From Chitinophagaceae bacterium (GTDB taxonomy: Bacteria; Bacteroidota; Bacteroidia; Chitinophagales; Chitinophagaceae): DNA of 42,396 nucleotides. Positions within the stretch are counted from its first letter, which is position 1; the number at the start of each line of letters is the position of its first letter. A program made the translations under genes and the position numbers. Shown one piece after another: positions 1-8,859 of this stretch. Below the pieces are notes generated by a model. It did no database searches. It had not been told where the DNA came from and saw only the letters and a program-made list of their open reading frames with translations. The DNA is taken from NCBI GenBank assembly GCA_027489035.1, contig JAIYAN010000020.1:1-42396 (forward strand), given 5' to 3'.

Positions 1-105
1 AAAATAAAAAAAGGGCCGTGATAGAAATCGCAGCCCGTATTAATCCAATATCCTATGAAAAACCATCTTTAAAACGATAACTAGTTGATTTTATTGCGTT
101 TGTAT
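1..105 (-). repeat. Tandem module copy 1: mini-ORF plus terminator
   Basis: Direct repeat of the module at 224-328, offset 223 bp. Read on the minus strand it contains an 8-codon ORF (MVFHRILD, 40-66) and then the hairpin at 13-36 with a T-rich tail. It could be a leader-peptide attenuator for a gene left of the window, a small RNA, or only a duplicated terminator. The sequence alone does not decide. Confidence 0.6.
13..36 (-). terminator. Intrinsic terminator in module copy 1
   Basis: On the minus strand a GGGCTGCGA arm pairs with TCACGGCCC (one C-A mismatch, one G-T pair) around a 6-nt loop. A run of seven T follows directly, then ATTTT. This is a good Rho-independent terminator in the minus direction only. 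Confidence 0.7.
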
Positions 106-172
106 AAATTAAATTGAACGTTTTTATTTGTACTTCAGATAAATTCGAATTTTCTTCATACCAAGTCATCCA

Positions 173-222
173 TACTTTTTGAATTTTCACTTTTGACTTT
201 TGACTTTTGACTTTTGACTTTC
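173..222. repeat. TTTTGAC heptamer array
   Basis: Four or more head-to-tail TTTTGAC heptamers, preceded by an ACTTTTTGAATTTT block. The same block plus heptamers occurs at 21773-21803, and related heptamer arrays at 391-420 and 10561-10640. The array sits between the two tandem modules. Confidence 0.75.
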
Positions 223-223
223 C

Positions 224-328
224 AAAATAAAAAAAGGGCCGTGATAGAAATCGCAGCCCGTATTAATCCAATATCCTATGAAAAACCATTCTTAAAACGA
301 TAACCCGTTGATTTTATTGCCTTTGTGA
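224..328 (-). repeat. Tandem module copy 2: mini-ORF plus terminator
   Basis: Second copy of the module at 1-105. The first 66 bp are identical and the rest is about 80% similar. The same MVFHRILD mini-ORF lies at 263-289 on the minus strand, and the same terminator hairpin follows. The module lies downstream of the Ldh-family gene at 412-1500, so it could also end that transcript. Confidence 0.6.
236..259 (-). terminator. Intrinsic terminator in module copy 2
   Basis: Identical to the hairpin at 13-36: GGGC...GCCC stem read on the minus strand and a seven-T tail. It lies about 150 bp downstream of the stop codon of the minus-strand oxidoreductase gene. Confidence 0.7.
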
Positions 329-411
329 AAATTAATTTTAAAGTTATTTTTATACACGGTTAAATAATGTTGTCTAAACCTGTCCGTTTTTTAATTTTTA
401 CTTTTGAATTT

Positions 412-1500
412 TTACTTTATTAAATCAAACGGAACATTAAATTTTGCACCTAGCTCTTTTAACTCATTCTGAATCATTTCTGGAATTGGAATTCCGTTAT
501 GAATACGCTCTTGCTCCATTACTCTTTCTGGATCACCGGGGATGACAACAGGGTTTGTAGCATCAATTGGTACCGCTTCTCTAAATCTACTTATCCATAG
601 ATCCATATCTTTTTTAAATGATTCGGCTGTTCTGAATGCATCAATTCTCATTGCTCCAAAAAAATGGCCAATTCCTTTTCCAGGCATATTTTCAGGCATG
701 GGCACATAAGCTGGAAAAGGTGGCACCCATGGACCAAAATTTGCACCACTCAACACCCCTGAAAAAATATCTACTATTGAGCCCAACATAAATCCTTTGT
801 GGCTGCTATGCTCACGATCTCCTCCAAGTGGCAATAAAGCCCCACCCTGCTTCAATGCGTGCGCATCATTTGTTTCATTTCCGTTTTCATCTTGCACCCA
901 ACCACTTGGTACCGCAATATTTTTTCTTTGTGATATTTCAAGTTTTCCATTTGCTGCAGTGGTAGTGGCAAAGTCGGCAACAAATGGAGGTTGTTCTCCT
1001 GAAGGAATGGCTACTGCAATTGGATTTGTACCCAACATCCTTTCTTTAGAAAAAGTAGGCGACACTAAAGCAGAAGCGTTTGTCATTGCTATACCTATCA
1101 TATCGTGAGGCAATGCCATCATTGCGTGTTGTCCTGCTATTCCAAAATGGTTGCTGTTTTGTACGCTAATCCAACCACTGCCCACTTGTCTGGCTTTTTC
1201 AATAGCAATATTCATTGCCCAAGGAGCTACGACCAAACCTAGTCCAGAATCACCATCTACAACACCTGTACTCGGCGTTTCATGAATGATTTTTATTTCG
1301 GGTTTGCTATTAATCCGTCCAACTTCCCACAAACGAACATAACCCACTAAACGGGCAATACCATGGCTATCAACACCACTTAAATCGGCGCTTAGTAAAG
1401 ATTTTGAAGCTGTTATTGCATCAATTTCTGAGCAACCCATTTTTATAAAAATAGATTGTACGAAAGCAAATAACTGATGATAAGAAAAATTTTGTTCCAT
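412..1500 (-). CDS. Ldh-family (malate/L-lactate dehydrogenase-like) NAD(P)-dependent oxidoreductase
   Basis: A 362-residue member of the LDH2/MDH2 (YlbC/YiaK-type) oxidoreductases. These reduce 2-oxoacids to 2-hydroxyacids with NAD(P)H and are unrelated to classical Rossmann lactate dehydrogenases. Family marks are SHGIARL near residue 45, NSNHFGIAG with the expected catalytic His at about 118, GTNPIAVAIP, DFATTTAANGKLE, and SHKGFMLGSIVDIFSG. The length matches the family. I chose the ATG at 1500; an upstream ATG at 1554 would add 18 residues (MKLSVLLFYKIKLHYLRQ) before the normal family start. The exact substrate (malate, lactate, ureidoglycolate or other) cannot be told. It stands alone, divergent from the YebC gene. 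Its stop codon lies inside a T-rich repeat. Confidence 0.88.
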   Translation of the reverse strand: MEQNFSYHQLFAFVQSIFIKMGCSEIDAITASKSLLSADLSGVDSHGIARLVGYVRLWEVGRINSKPEIKIIHETPSTGVVDGDSGLGLVVAPWAMNIAIEKARQVGSGWISVQNSNHFGIAGQHAMMALPHDMIGIAMTNASALVSPTFSKERMLGTNPIAVAIPSGEQPPFVADFATTTAANGKLEISQRKNIAVPSGWVQDENGNETNDAHALKQGGALLPLGGDREHSSHKGFMLGSIVDIFSGVLSGANFGPWVPPFPAYVPMPENMPGKGIGHFFGAMRIDAFRTAESFKKDMDLWISRFREAVPIDATNPVVIPGDPERVMEQERIHNGIPIPEMIQNELKELGAKFNVPFDLIK

Positions 1501-1569
1501 TTGGCGAAGATAATGCAGCTTAATTTTATAAAATAATAAGACTGACAACTTCAAAAAAAATCATTTTCG

Positions 1570-1577
1570 TACATTTG
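1570..1577 (+). promoter_or_regulatory. Bacteroidota -7 box for the YebC gene
   Basis: TACATTTG fits the Bacteroidota TAnnTTTG -7 consensus and lies 23 nt before the ATG at 1601. No convincing TTTG -33 element is seen at the usual spacing. Confidence 0.5.
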
Positions 1578-1600
1578 TCAACCTTAAATAAATTAATACT

Positions 1601-2311
1601 ATGGGAAGGATATTTGAAGTTCGTAAAAGTGCCATGTTTGCACGTTGGGATAAAATGGCTAAAAACTTTACCCGTATTGGTAAAGAGATTGCAATTGCTG
1701 TAAAATCAAGCGGACCTGATCCTGATAATAATCCTGCATTAAGAAGATGTTATATCAACGCAAAAGCATGTAACATGCCTAAAGATCGTGTGGAAGCTGC
1801 GATCAAACGTGCGATGGGTAAGGATACTACAAACTATGAAGAAATTGTGTATGAAGGTTACGGACCTCATGGTGTAGCAGTGATGGTAGAAACAGCTACA
1901 GATAATCCTACAAGAACTGTAGCCAATGTAAGAATGCATTTCACCAAAGGTGGCGGTGCTTTAGGAACAAGTGGCAGTGTGGCCTTTACATTTAATAGAA
2001 TGGGCGAATTTAAAGTTAAAAATGCAGGTTTAAATACCGAAGACCTAGAATTGGAATTGATTGATTTTGGATTAGAGGAAATTGGAGAAGATGCGGAAGG
2101 AAATATCATTATCCGTACTGCATTTAATGAGTTTGGAAATATGAATAAAGCCCTTGAAGAAAAAGGGATTGAAGTTATAACGGCAGAGCTTACACGCATT
2201 CCTGCCAACACCGTTGAACTCGGTGAAGATGAAGCCAATGAAGTATTGAAAATGGTGGACAAACTTGAACAAGATGAAGATGTTCAAAAAGTGTATCACA
2301 ATTTAAAATAG
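1601..2311 (+). CDS. YebC/TACO1 family protein
   Basis: A 236-residue YebC-family protein. The family was long annotated as DNA-binding regulators (PmpR). More recent work on YebC and mitochondrial TACO1 supports a role in translation, helping ribosomes through proline-rich stretches. The N-terminus ([21 protein letters not shown]) is the form usual in Bacteroidota rather than the MAGHSKW form of E. coli YebC. The diagnostic core is complete: [52 protein letters not shown] and [13 protein letters not shown]. It stands alone, with a -7 box 23 nt before the start. The family call is firm; the molecular role is from the literature. Confidence 0.93.
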   Translation: MGRIFEVRKSAMFARWDKMAKNFTRIGKEIAIAVKSSGPDPDNNPALRRCYINAKACNMPKDRVEAAIKRAMGKDTTNYEEIVYEGYGPHGVAVMVETATDNPTRTVANVRMHFTKGGGALGTSGSVAFTFNRMGEFKVKNAGLNTEDLELELIDFGLEEIGEDAEGNIIIRTAFNEFGNMNKALEEKGIEVITAELTRIPANTVELGEDEANEVLKMVDKLEQDEDVQKVYHNLK

Positions 2312-2337
2312 ATCGGAACGACTTTCTTAAAAAAATA

Positions 2338-5300
2338 TTAGTTTATAACTACCATCCTAACGCTATTAGAAACGTTTGCTAGGATGTACTTTACATAGTA
2401 AATCCCTTCATTAAGATTGAGGTTCAAGTTGGTATTGATAACACCATTGTTATTTTCAACAACACGCACATTAACCACTTTTCCCAACATATCAATCACC
2501 TGAATTGTAGCCAAGGATTTTTTCATTTGACCTGTCTGAATAAATAGATTAAATTTTCCGTGGTTTGGGTTTGGATAAATAGACGTTTTGATTTCGGTGT
2601 TGTTTCTTAAAAATTCGTTGCTGCTTGAGCCTGACGCAAAGCAAGTTTTAGACAAGTTTGACAACTTTTGTGCCTTAATCGCTCCATTGCCACAATCAGA
2701 TGTGTAACGTAAACGGATACTGTCTGTGGAGGCTGCGGCGTTAGACGTATATGTTACTGTGATTTTCTGGCTGTTAACGGTACCTGAATCGATTGTTCCT
2801 GTAGAACCTACTATTCCTGTTGGAGTAGACCAAAGATAACCAGAAGCAGCACCTACAGTTGTAGTAGCAATCGGCAAGATGGCTGGTGCGATATAACGAT
2901 ATTTACGTGCACCACAAACATCGGATACGGTTTGAATTGCAATAGAAGATGGAGCCAAAGGAGCACTCAACAACGTATTGCTCAATTTAGATGACTTGCG
3001 CAAGCTGTTTCCGCAGTCGGAAGAATACAATAATCTTACACTATCTCCAACAAGAGCAGCATCATTCGAAGTGAATGTTACCGTTAGTTTTTGAGAAGTC
3101 AAAGAACCTGAATCGATTGTCAAAGTTGAAGACAAAACACCAACAAATGACCACTGATAACCTTTAGCAGCGCCAGTGGTTGTAGTTGCTACAGGTAAAT
3201 TAGGTGCGATATAACGATATTTACGAGCGTTGCAAATATTGGTTTGGATGGGTTGGATAGTGATGGAAGTTGGAGCGGCAGGTGCTCTCAACGCTGTATT
3301 GGAAAGTTTGGATAATTTTGCTTTACTTTCTCCACAACCGGAAGCGTAAAACAATTTAATACTGTCGCCAGCAACTGCTGCACTATTTGAAGAAAAGGTA
3401 AAAATTATTTTTTGAGCATTTACATCACCAGAATCGATGGAAGCGTATTGAGCCAAAGCTCCGATTATTTCCCAATTCCATCCTGTTGCAGCACAGGCAG
3501 TAGTTGTTGCAGCAGGTAAATTTGGGGCGACATAACGATAAAGACGTGCATTACATACGTTTTGTTCAACTGACTGAATGATTATTGATGATGGAGCTAA
3601 AGGAACGCCAATAAATGTGTTAGTCAACTTACTCGATTTTCTAATACTGTTGCCACATGCTGATGTATAGCACACTCGTACACTATCTCCTGTGATAGCT
3701 GAATTGTTTGAAGAGAATCTCACCACTAGTTTTTGTGAAGTCAATGAACCTGAGTCTATGATTAGTCCTGATAATCGCAGTGTACCTATGAAATCCCATG
3801 AATATCCAGTTGCTGCAGTTGCCGTAGTTGTAGCAGCGGGCAAAGTTGGAGCAGCGTATCTATAAATTCTCGCTCCACAAACATTCGTTTGTAATGGAGT
3901 TATGGTTATGGATGCAGGAGCAGTGGGAACATTGAGCTTGGCATTTATCAACTTTGCTGACCGTATTGAGCTTTGGCCACATCCGGAAAAAGCCCTCACC
4001 TTGATTGAATCTCCACCAACTGCAGCTTCATTGGATGTATATCTTACTTTTATAATTCTTGATATTTGACTATTTCCTGAATCCAAAATTACTCCAGCCA
4101 CACCTCCTACAGAACTTGGTAAAGTCCATGTATATCCTATGCTGTTCGTTACAATATTTGCTGAATACCTATATACTCTTACGCCACATACGTTGCTCAC
4201 TAAAGTTTGGGTAATGGTTGGTGAAGCGGGAATTCCTGCACTGACGAACAATTGTAATGTATCCACTCTGCTGCACCCATTGGTGGAGTTAATTGTTTGA
4301 GTATAAACGCCTGTAGTGGTATAACTCAGACTGTTCCAGATGTAGCTATTGCAGGCATAAACGGTGTCTCTTCTGCCTGAGCCACAGGGAAGAAGTCTTG
4401 CAATTCTTGGACTAGATGTATTATTATATACTCCAGTAAAGCTACCTGCAATGATTAAATTATTGTCTGGCTGGATACAAATCGAATTCACAAATTGCCC
4501 GTAAGGATAAATCCCCGAACCGAAATTGAGGCTGTTGTCATACGATCCATTTTCATTCAATTGAAGGATTCCGTTGGAGTATCCTCCACCTCCAAATACG
4601 ACATCATAGCCGACTAGAATTTTTCCATCAGACTTAAGGACGATGTCTTCAATAACATTGAATTCAATTGTATTTCTAAACGTTGTATCTAGAGTACCAT
4701 TCGGGAATAATCGGGCTATTTTTTTAACATTGATGCCGTTATAAGAAGTGAAAATCCCTGCTACCAAATATTTTCCATCGGGAAGCTCGATGACATCTGA
4801 TACTCTACCATTGAACCCTGAACCGGATAAATTAAATGTGGTATCCTGGCTTCCATTTGAATTTAAACGAACAAAATACTTGGCATTTCTACCACTAAAT
4901 CTTTGGAAATTACCATACAAAAGATATTTACCGTTCTCAAGTGCCTCTGCCCCTGCGATTGTAACACCTCCTGTAATCAGATTTTCAAAACCAGTTCCTG
5001 CACCAGCCTGAAAAAATTGATCCCTTGATCCATCTGCATTCAGTCTCATCACCCCATCAGGAATGTCAATAACCATACTATCATCATACATAAATCGAAA
5101 AAGGCCAACCACGATTACTTTACCATTCGGATCTACATCAAAATTTTTAGCATCAGGAATTCCATCTCCTCTGTTTGTGAAGAATCCAGAATAAATGGAT
5201 CCATCGCTGTTGAAAACATTAAGTTCTCCAGCCCCTATTCCACCATTTTTTAATGATACGTTTTTGTAAAACCCACAAGTTATTATTTTCCCTGAAGGCA

Positions 5301-5601
5301 ATACTCTTATGTTAAATGGTGTGCTTGCATTTATTGACTGATCTAAAGAAAAACTTGGATCCAATGTGCCATTTGTATTCAATCTTACCATACGATTTGC
5401 TGTACTTCCATTATAGGAAGTAAAAGAACCCGCAACAATTAGTTTTCCATCGGCTTGCGGACTAATTGAATTGACACTATTGTTAAAACCACTTCCCACA
5501 TTGAAACTTGGATCCAATGGCACATTCTGTGCATTCAAGTTTACGTTAGATAAAAGAAAAAATACTGCGATTACAAAAGACAATGAGAAAATCTTTTTCA
5601 T
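2338..5601 (-). CDS. Secreted T9SS cargo: delta-60 repeats, Ig/PKD-like repeats and C-terminal sorting domain
   Basis: A 1087-residue surface or secreted protein. Residues 1-24 are a Sec signal peptide (MKKIFSLSFVIAVFFLLSNV...NAQ). Residues about 28-400 hold delta-60 type repeats of the form LDPSF..G.N..V..I..Q.DGK..VAG.F, known from large secreted proteins and thought to form a beta-propeller-like fold. A Cys-containing linker follows. Then come five ~100-residue Ig/PKD-like repeats, each with NVC.AR.YRY, a TTT..A.GY.W core, IDSG...SQK, and S.CGN. The C-terminus (SIYPNPNHGKFNLF, LGKVV, GIYYVKY) is a type A T9SS sorting domain, so the protein should be exported by the system that includes PorV encoded here. 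The ligand or function is unknown. It is monocistronic. Confidence 0.85.
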   Translation of the reverse strand: MKKIFSLSFVIAVFFLLSNVNLNAQNVPLDPSFNVGSGFNNSVNSISPQADGKLIVAGSFTSYNGSTANRMVRLNTNGTLDPSFSLDQSINASTPFNIRVLPSGKIITCGFYKNVSLKNGGIGAGELNVFNSDGSIYSGFFTNRGDGIPDAKNFDVDPNGKVIVVGLFRFMYDDSMVIDIPDGVMRLNADGSRDQFFQAGAGTGFENLITGGVTIAGAEALENGKYLLYGNFQRFSGRNAKYFVRLNSNGSQDTTFNLSGSGFNGRVSDVIELPDGKYLVAGIFTSYNGINVKKIARLFPNGTLDTTFRNTIEFNVIEDIVLKSDGKILVGYDVVFGGGGYSNGILQLNENGSYDNSLNFGSGIYPYGQFVNSICIQPDNNLIIAGSFTGVYNNTSSPRIARLLPCGSGRRDTVYACNSYIWNSLSYTTTGVYTQTINSTNGCSRVDTLQLFVSAGIPASPTITQTLVSNVCGVRVYRYSANIVTNSIGYTWTLPSSVGGVAGVILDSGNSQISRIIKVRYTSNEAAVGGDSIKVRAFSGCGQSSIRSAKLINAKLNVPTAPASITITPLQTNVCGARIYRYAAPTLPAATTTATAATGYSWDFIGTLRLSGLIIDSGSLTSQKLVVRFSSNNSAITGDSVRVCYTSACGNSIRKSSKLTNTFIGVPLAPSSIIIQSVEQNVCNARLYRYVAPNLPAATTTACAATGWNWEIIGALAQYASIDSGDVNAQKIIFTFSSNSAAVAGDSIKLFYASGCGESKAKLSKLSNTALRAPAAPTSITIQPIQTNICNARKYRYIAPNLPVATTTTGAAKGYQWSFVGVLSSTLTIDSGSLTSQKLTVTFTSNDAALVGDSVRLLYSSDCGNSLRKSSKLSNTLLSAPLAPSSIAIQTVSDVCGARKYRYIAPAILPIATTTVGAASGYLWSTPTGIVGSTGTIDSGTVNSQKITVTYTSNAAASTDSIRLRYTSDCGNGAIKAQKLSNLSKTCFASGSSSNEFLRNNTEIKTSIYPNPNHGKFNLFIQTGQMKKSLATIQVIDMLGKVVNVRVVENNNGVINTNLNLNLNEGIYYVKYILANVSNSVRMVVIN
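2660..4240 (-). repeat. Five ~100-codon Ig/PKD-like coding repeats
   Basis: In-frame tandem repeats inside the gene at 2338-5601. Each begins with a PxAPxSIxIQ-like strand and a VC.AR.YRY motif. The first copy is the most divergent, lacking the long TTT insertion. The repeats are clear at the protein level and moderately conserved in DNA. Confidence 0.75.
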
Positions 5602-5843
5602 TTTAGAAAAGTTGTACTTGTATAATATAATAAAGCAAGAGAACCCTTATTAAATCAATTCAACTTAAAATATCAGCTCACCATACAAGCAAAACAATTT
5701 TTATTGCCAATCCAAGTAAATGCTATTTTAAGTCATCTAATTGTGATAAAAATAAATACCTTATTTTTCATGTACAATACCAACTACTTTGTATTTTTCT
5801 AAAATTTTTATGATTATTGTAAACCCTAAAGCCAGCGAACTAT

Positions 5844-8225
5844 TTACTCAGCCATCATTTCTTTAACTACCCTTATTACATCTTCTGTATTGGGTTTTGA
5901 GAAATAATCGCCATCACTTCCATAAGATGGGCGATGCGCTTTTGCCGTTAATGTTCGAGGGGCTACGTCTAATAAGCGATATCCATTTTGTTCTTCCATT
6001 ACTTTGTTGTACATGTACGATGCTGCACCGCCTGGTACATCCTCATCAACAAATAAAATACGACTCGTTTTTTGAAGCGAAGCTTTTATTAAATGGTTAA
6101 TATCAAACGGCAATAAAGTTTGCACATCCATTATTTCACAGGAGATGCCCATCAATGCTAGTTTTTCTGCAGCTTCTTGTACAATGCGCAAGGTAGAGCC
6201 ATAACTTACTATGGTAATATCATCACCTGATTTAAGCACTTCAGGAATGCCTAGAGGAACAGTGCACTCAAGTAAATTATTGGGTAGTTTTTCTTTTAAT
6301 CGATATCCATTTAAACATTCGATTACTATTCCAGGATCGTTGCTTCGAAGTAATGTATTATACATACCAACTGCTTGAGTCATGTTTCTAGGCACACAAA
6401 CATACATCCCTCTAAGAGAATTAATAATCATGCCCATTGGTGAGCCACTATGCCAGATACCTTCTAATCGGTGTCCGCGCGTTCTTACAATTAGAGGACA
6501 ACTTTGTTGGCCAGCTGTTCTAAAATGCGTAGTTGCTACATCATCACTCAGTGGTTGTAGTCCATACAATAAGTAGTCTAAATATTGAATCTCTGCGATT
6601 GGTCTCAATCCCCTCAATGCCAAACCAATGCCTTGTCCCATTATAGTCAATTCTCTAATACCGGTATCGAATATACGCTGAATGCCATATTTCTCTTGCA
6701 AGCCACTAAATCCTTGATTCACATCTCCAATATGACCAAGATCTTCTCCAAAAGCAACAACCTTTGAATTGGATTCAAACAATTGATCGAAATAATTATT
6801 CAACACTTCGAAACCATTTAATACAGCGGCATCATCATTATAACGAACTGAAACAGCGGGAACATTTAAAGCAGATTTTTTACCTTCATTATACAAATGC
6901 GAATCATACAGTTTTTCACTTTCTGATTTTAGCTTTTGATAGAATTGGTGAATGCGCGCAAATGCAGGTTCATTAGAATTAGACAATTCTAGTATTGAAG
7001 CCAATGACTTAAGTACATCTCTGCGCATTGGTTCACGAATAGCATTCAATTCTTTTATTACGTTCGAAATTTCAGGATTTAAATGAATTGCCTCATTTAA
7101 AATGTCTACCGTTTCTTTTACTAGATTTTTAAGTGGTTGATGATAATTTGACCAAGCATTTTGTTTACTTTCTTTTACAAAAGCAATTGCATTTTCTTCA
7201 ATAGCATCTAATTCTGATGCATCTGCAAGCGCATTATCTAAAATCCATTTGCGCATTTGCTTTAAACAATCCCATTCTTTTTCCCAAGAAAGTCTATCTG
7301 CATCTTTATATCGTTCATGGCTACCCGAAGTAGAATGTCCTTGAGGTTGGGTAATTTCTTCAACGTGAAATAAAGCTGGGACATGGGTATCTCTAATTTT
7401 TTGAATGGCAGATTCTAATACTTCGCACATGCCCGCATAATCCCAACCTTTTAATTTGTATATATCTATGCCATTAGTTTCATTTTCTTTTTGTAATCCA
7501 GACAAAGCCTCTGAAATTGAACCTTTGGTGGTTTGATATTTTTTAGGAACCGAAATTCCATACCCATCATCCCAAACAAAAACGGCTAAAGGCACTTGTA
7601 ATACACCTGCAGCATTCATTGTTTCCCAGAATTGTCCTTCGCTGGTTGACGCATCTCCAATGGTACAAAAGCAAACTTCATTGCCTTCATTACTTAAATG
7701 TTTAAGTTCGGAAAGCTGAGGTACATTTCTAAAAACTTTTGATGCAAATGCCAATCCTAAAGCGCGCACCATCTGACCGGCAGTAGGTGCAATGTCACTA
7801 GATACATTTTTTAAAGAAGCCAAGTCCATCCAATCACCATTTTCTTCAACAAACTTTGTAGCAAAATGAGCATTCATTTGTCGTCCAGCACTAAATGGCT
7901 CATGTTTAATATTTGGATCGGCATACAACTGCGCAAAGAATTGTTCAACTGTTGCCAATCCACTTGAAAACATAAATGTTTGATCTCTATAATAACCTGC
8001 TCTAAAATCTCCAGGCTTAAAAAATTTCGCCATAGCTACTTGAGCTACTTCTTTACCATCACCAAAAATGCCAAATTTCGCTTTTCCAGAAAGCACTTCT
8101 CTTCTGCCCATCAAACTCGTTTCTCTACTTTCGCAAGAAATTTTGTAATCTTTTAGCACTTCATTTCGAAAATTTTCAAAACTAAGTTGTTCCTGTTGAT
8201 TAATTTCATTTATAGATGTATCCAT
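5844..8225 (-). CDS. Fused 2-oxoacid dehydrogenase E1 (alpha and beta subunits in one chain)
   Basis: A 793-residue thiamine-diphosphate-dependent E1 of a 2-oxoacid dehydrogenase complex, of the type annotated in Bacteroidota as a 2-oxoisovalerate/branched-chain or pyruvate E1. It decarboxylates the 2-oxoacid and passes the acyl group to E2. The alpha part (about 20-420) has FRAGYYRDQTF, SAGRQMNAHFA, the ThDP motif opening GDASTSEGQFW (about 190) and DDGYGISVP. The beta part (from about 450) has VVAFGEDLGHIGDVNQGF, IRELTIMGQGIGLALRGLRPIAEIQYLDY and the C-terminal LFVDEDVPGG domain. I chose the ATG at 8225 because homologues start near MDT...LSFE; an ATG at 8261 would add 12 residues. No E2 or E3 gene is in the window, so the substrate is open. 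Confidence 0.88.
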   Translation of the reverse strand: MDTSINEINQQEQLSFENFRNEVLKDYKISCESRETSLMGRREVLSGKAKFGIFGDGKEVAQVAMAKFFKPGDFRAGYYRDQTFMFSSGLATVEQFFAQLYADPNIKHEPFSAGRQMNAHFATKFVEENGDWMDLASLKNVSSDIAPTAGQMVRALGLAFASKVFRNVPQLSELKHLSNEGNEVCFCTIGDASTSEGQFWETMNAAGVLQVPLAVFVWDDGYGISVPKKYQTTKGSISEALSGLQKENETNGIDIYKLKGWDYAGMCEVLESAIQKIRDTHVPALFHVEEITQPQGHSTSGSHERYKDADRLSWEKEWDCLKQMRKWILDNALADASELDAIEENAIAFVKESKQNAWSNYHQPLKNLVKETVDILNEAIHLNPEISNVIKELNAIREPMRRDVLKSLASILELSNSNEPAFARIHQFYQKLKSESEKLYDSHLYNEGKKSALNVPAVSVRYNDDAAVLNGFEVLNNYFDQLFESNSKVVAFGEDLGHIGDVNQGFSGLQEKYGIQRIFDTGIRELTIMGQGIGLALRGLRPIAEIQYLDYLLYGLQPLSDDVATTHFRTAGQQSCPLIVRTRGHRLEGIWHSGSPMGMIINSLRGMYVCVPRNMTQAVGMYNTLLRSNDPGIVIECLNGYRLKEKLPNNLLECTVPLGIPEVLKSGDDITIVSYGSTLRIVQEAAEKLALMGISCEIMDVQTLLPFDINHLIKASLQKTSRILFVDEDVPGGAASYMYNKVMEEQNGYRLLDVAPRTLTAKAHRPSYGSDGDYFSKPNTEDVIRVVKEMMAE

Positions 8226-8357
8226 TGGAATAATAATATTTTTCAAAAATAACACTTTCAAATTAGTTTGTTAAAAAACTCAAAACAAACTGGCAAAATA
8301 GTTGTTTGTAAAATGATTTTGTATATTTACGTCTAAATCGAGTTATACCTAGAAACT

Positions 8358-8834
8358 ATGAAAGTTTTTATATCATTTTGTCTTACTTTTTTTTGTAGCA
8401 TAAATTTATTTGCCCAACACGAAGGGCATAATCATGATGCTGTAAAAACTGAAATAGCGCAAGAACCGAAAGTAGACACCTCATTAATTTTGTTAGAAAC
8501 CACATTTGATTTTGGAAAAATCCCTCAAGGGAAACCGGTAAATCATAATTTCACTTTCAGAAATGGAGGAAAATCAGATTTAAAGTTATTGAATGTACAA
8601 GCCAGTTGTGGTTGCACAACACCAGAATGGGAAAAAGAAAAAAGTATCGCTCCGAATGAAACCAGCACAATAAAAGTGGGTTACAACGCCGCGGCTGAAG
8701 GACCATTTTCAAAAACGATTACAATAACTTATAATACGGACCAAACTAAAATTATTACAATTAAAGGTGAAGTATGGAAAACACCATCTTCAAGCGCTCC
8801 AGTAAATAATTCATCAAGTATCTTAAAAGATTAA
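8358..8834 (+). CDS. DUF1573 domain protein (first of a pair)
   Basis: A 158-residue exported protein. Residues 1-20 form a signal peptide (MKVFISFCLTFFCSINLFAQ), followed by a His-rich segment (HEGHNHD), then a DUF1573 domain. The domain has the usual marks TTFDFGKIPQGKPVNHNFTF, LLNVQASCGCTTPEW, IAPNETSTIKVGYNA and FSKTITITYN. DUF1573 is an immunoglobulin-like beta sandwich widespread in Bacteroidota envelopes; its function is not established. A second DUF1573 gene starts 25 bp downstream, so the two are probably co-transcribed. A TATATTTA box at 8322-8329 is a possible -7 element. Confidence 0.85.
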   Translation: MKVFISFCLTFFCSINLFAQHEGHNHDAVKTEIAQEPKVDTSLILLETTFDFGKIPQGKPVNHNFTFRNGGKSDLKLLNVQASCGCTTPEWEKEKSIAPNETSTIKVGYNAAAEGPFSKTITITYNTDQTKIITIKGEVWKTPSSSAPVNNSSSILKD

Positions 8835-8859
8835 TAATAAACGCTAAAAAATCAAAAAC

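Larger units (their letters stand above)
1..411. other. Non-coding region with two tandem ~100 bp modules and heptamer repeats
   Basis: No protein gene is supported here. Bases 1-66 are repeated exactly at 224-289, and similarity continues at roughly 80% to about 105 and 328. Each copy holds, on the minus strand, a short ORF and then an intrinsic terminator. Between the copies lies an array of TTTTGAC heptamers (about 183-222). A second run of related T-rich repeats (about 391-420) reaches into the stop codon of the gene at 412. The first copy touches the window edge, so a further copy or a regulated gene to the left cannot be excluded. Confidence 0.7.

Noticed and set aside
173..222. CRISPR-like array
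   Set aside because: The repeats are 7 bp head-to-tail with no spacers; no cas gene in the window.
1867..2262. 131-aa minus-strand ORF over the YebC gene
   Set aside because: Antisense shadow of a firmly identified gene.
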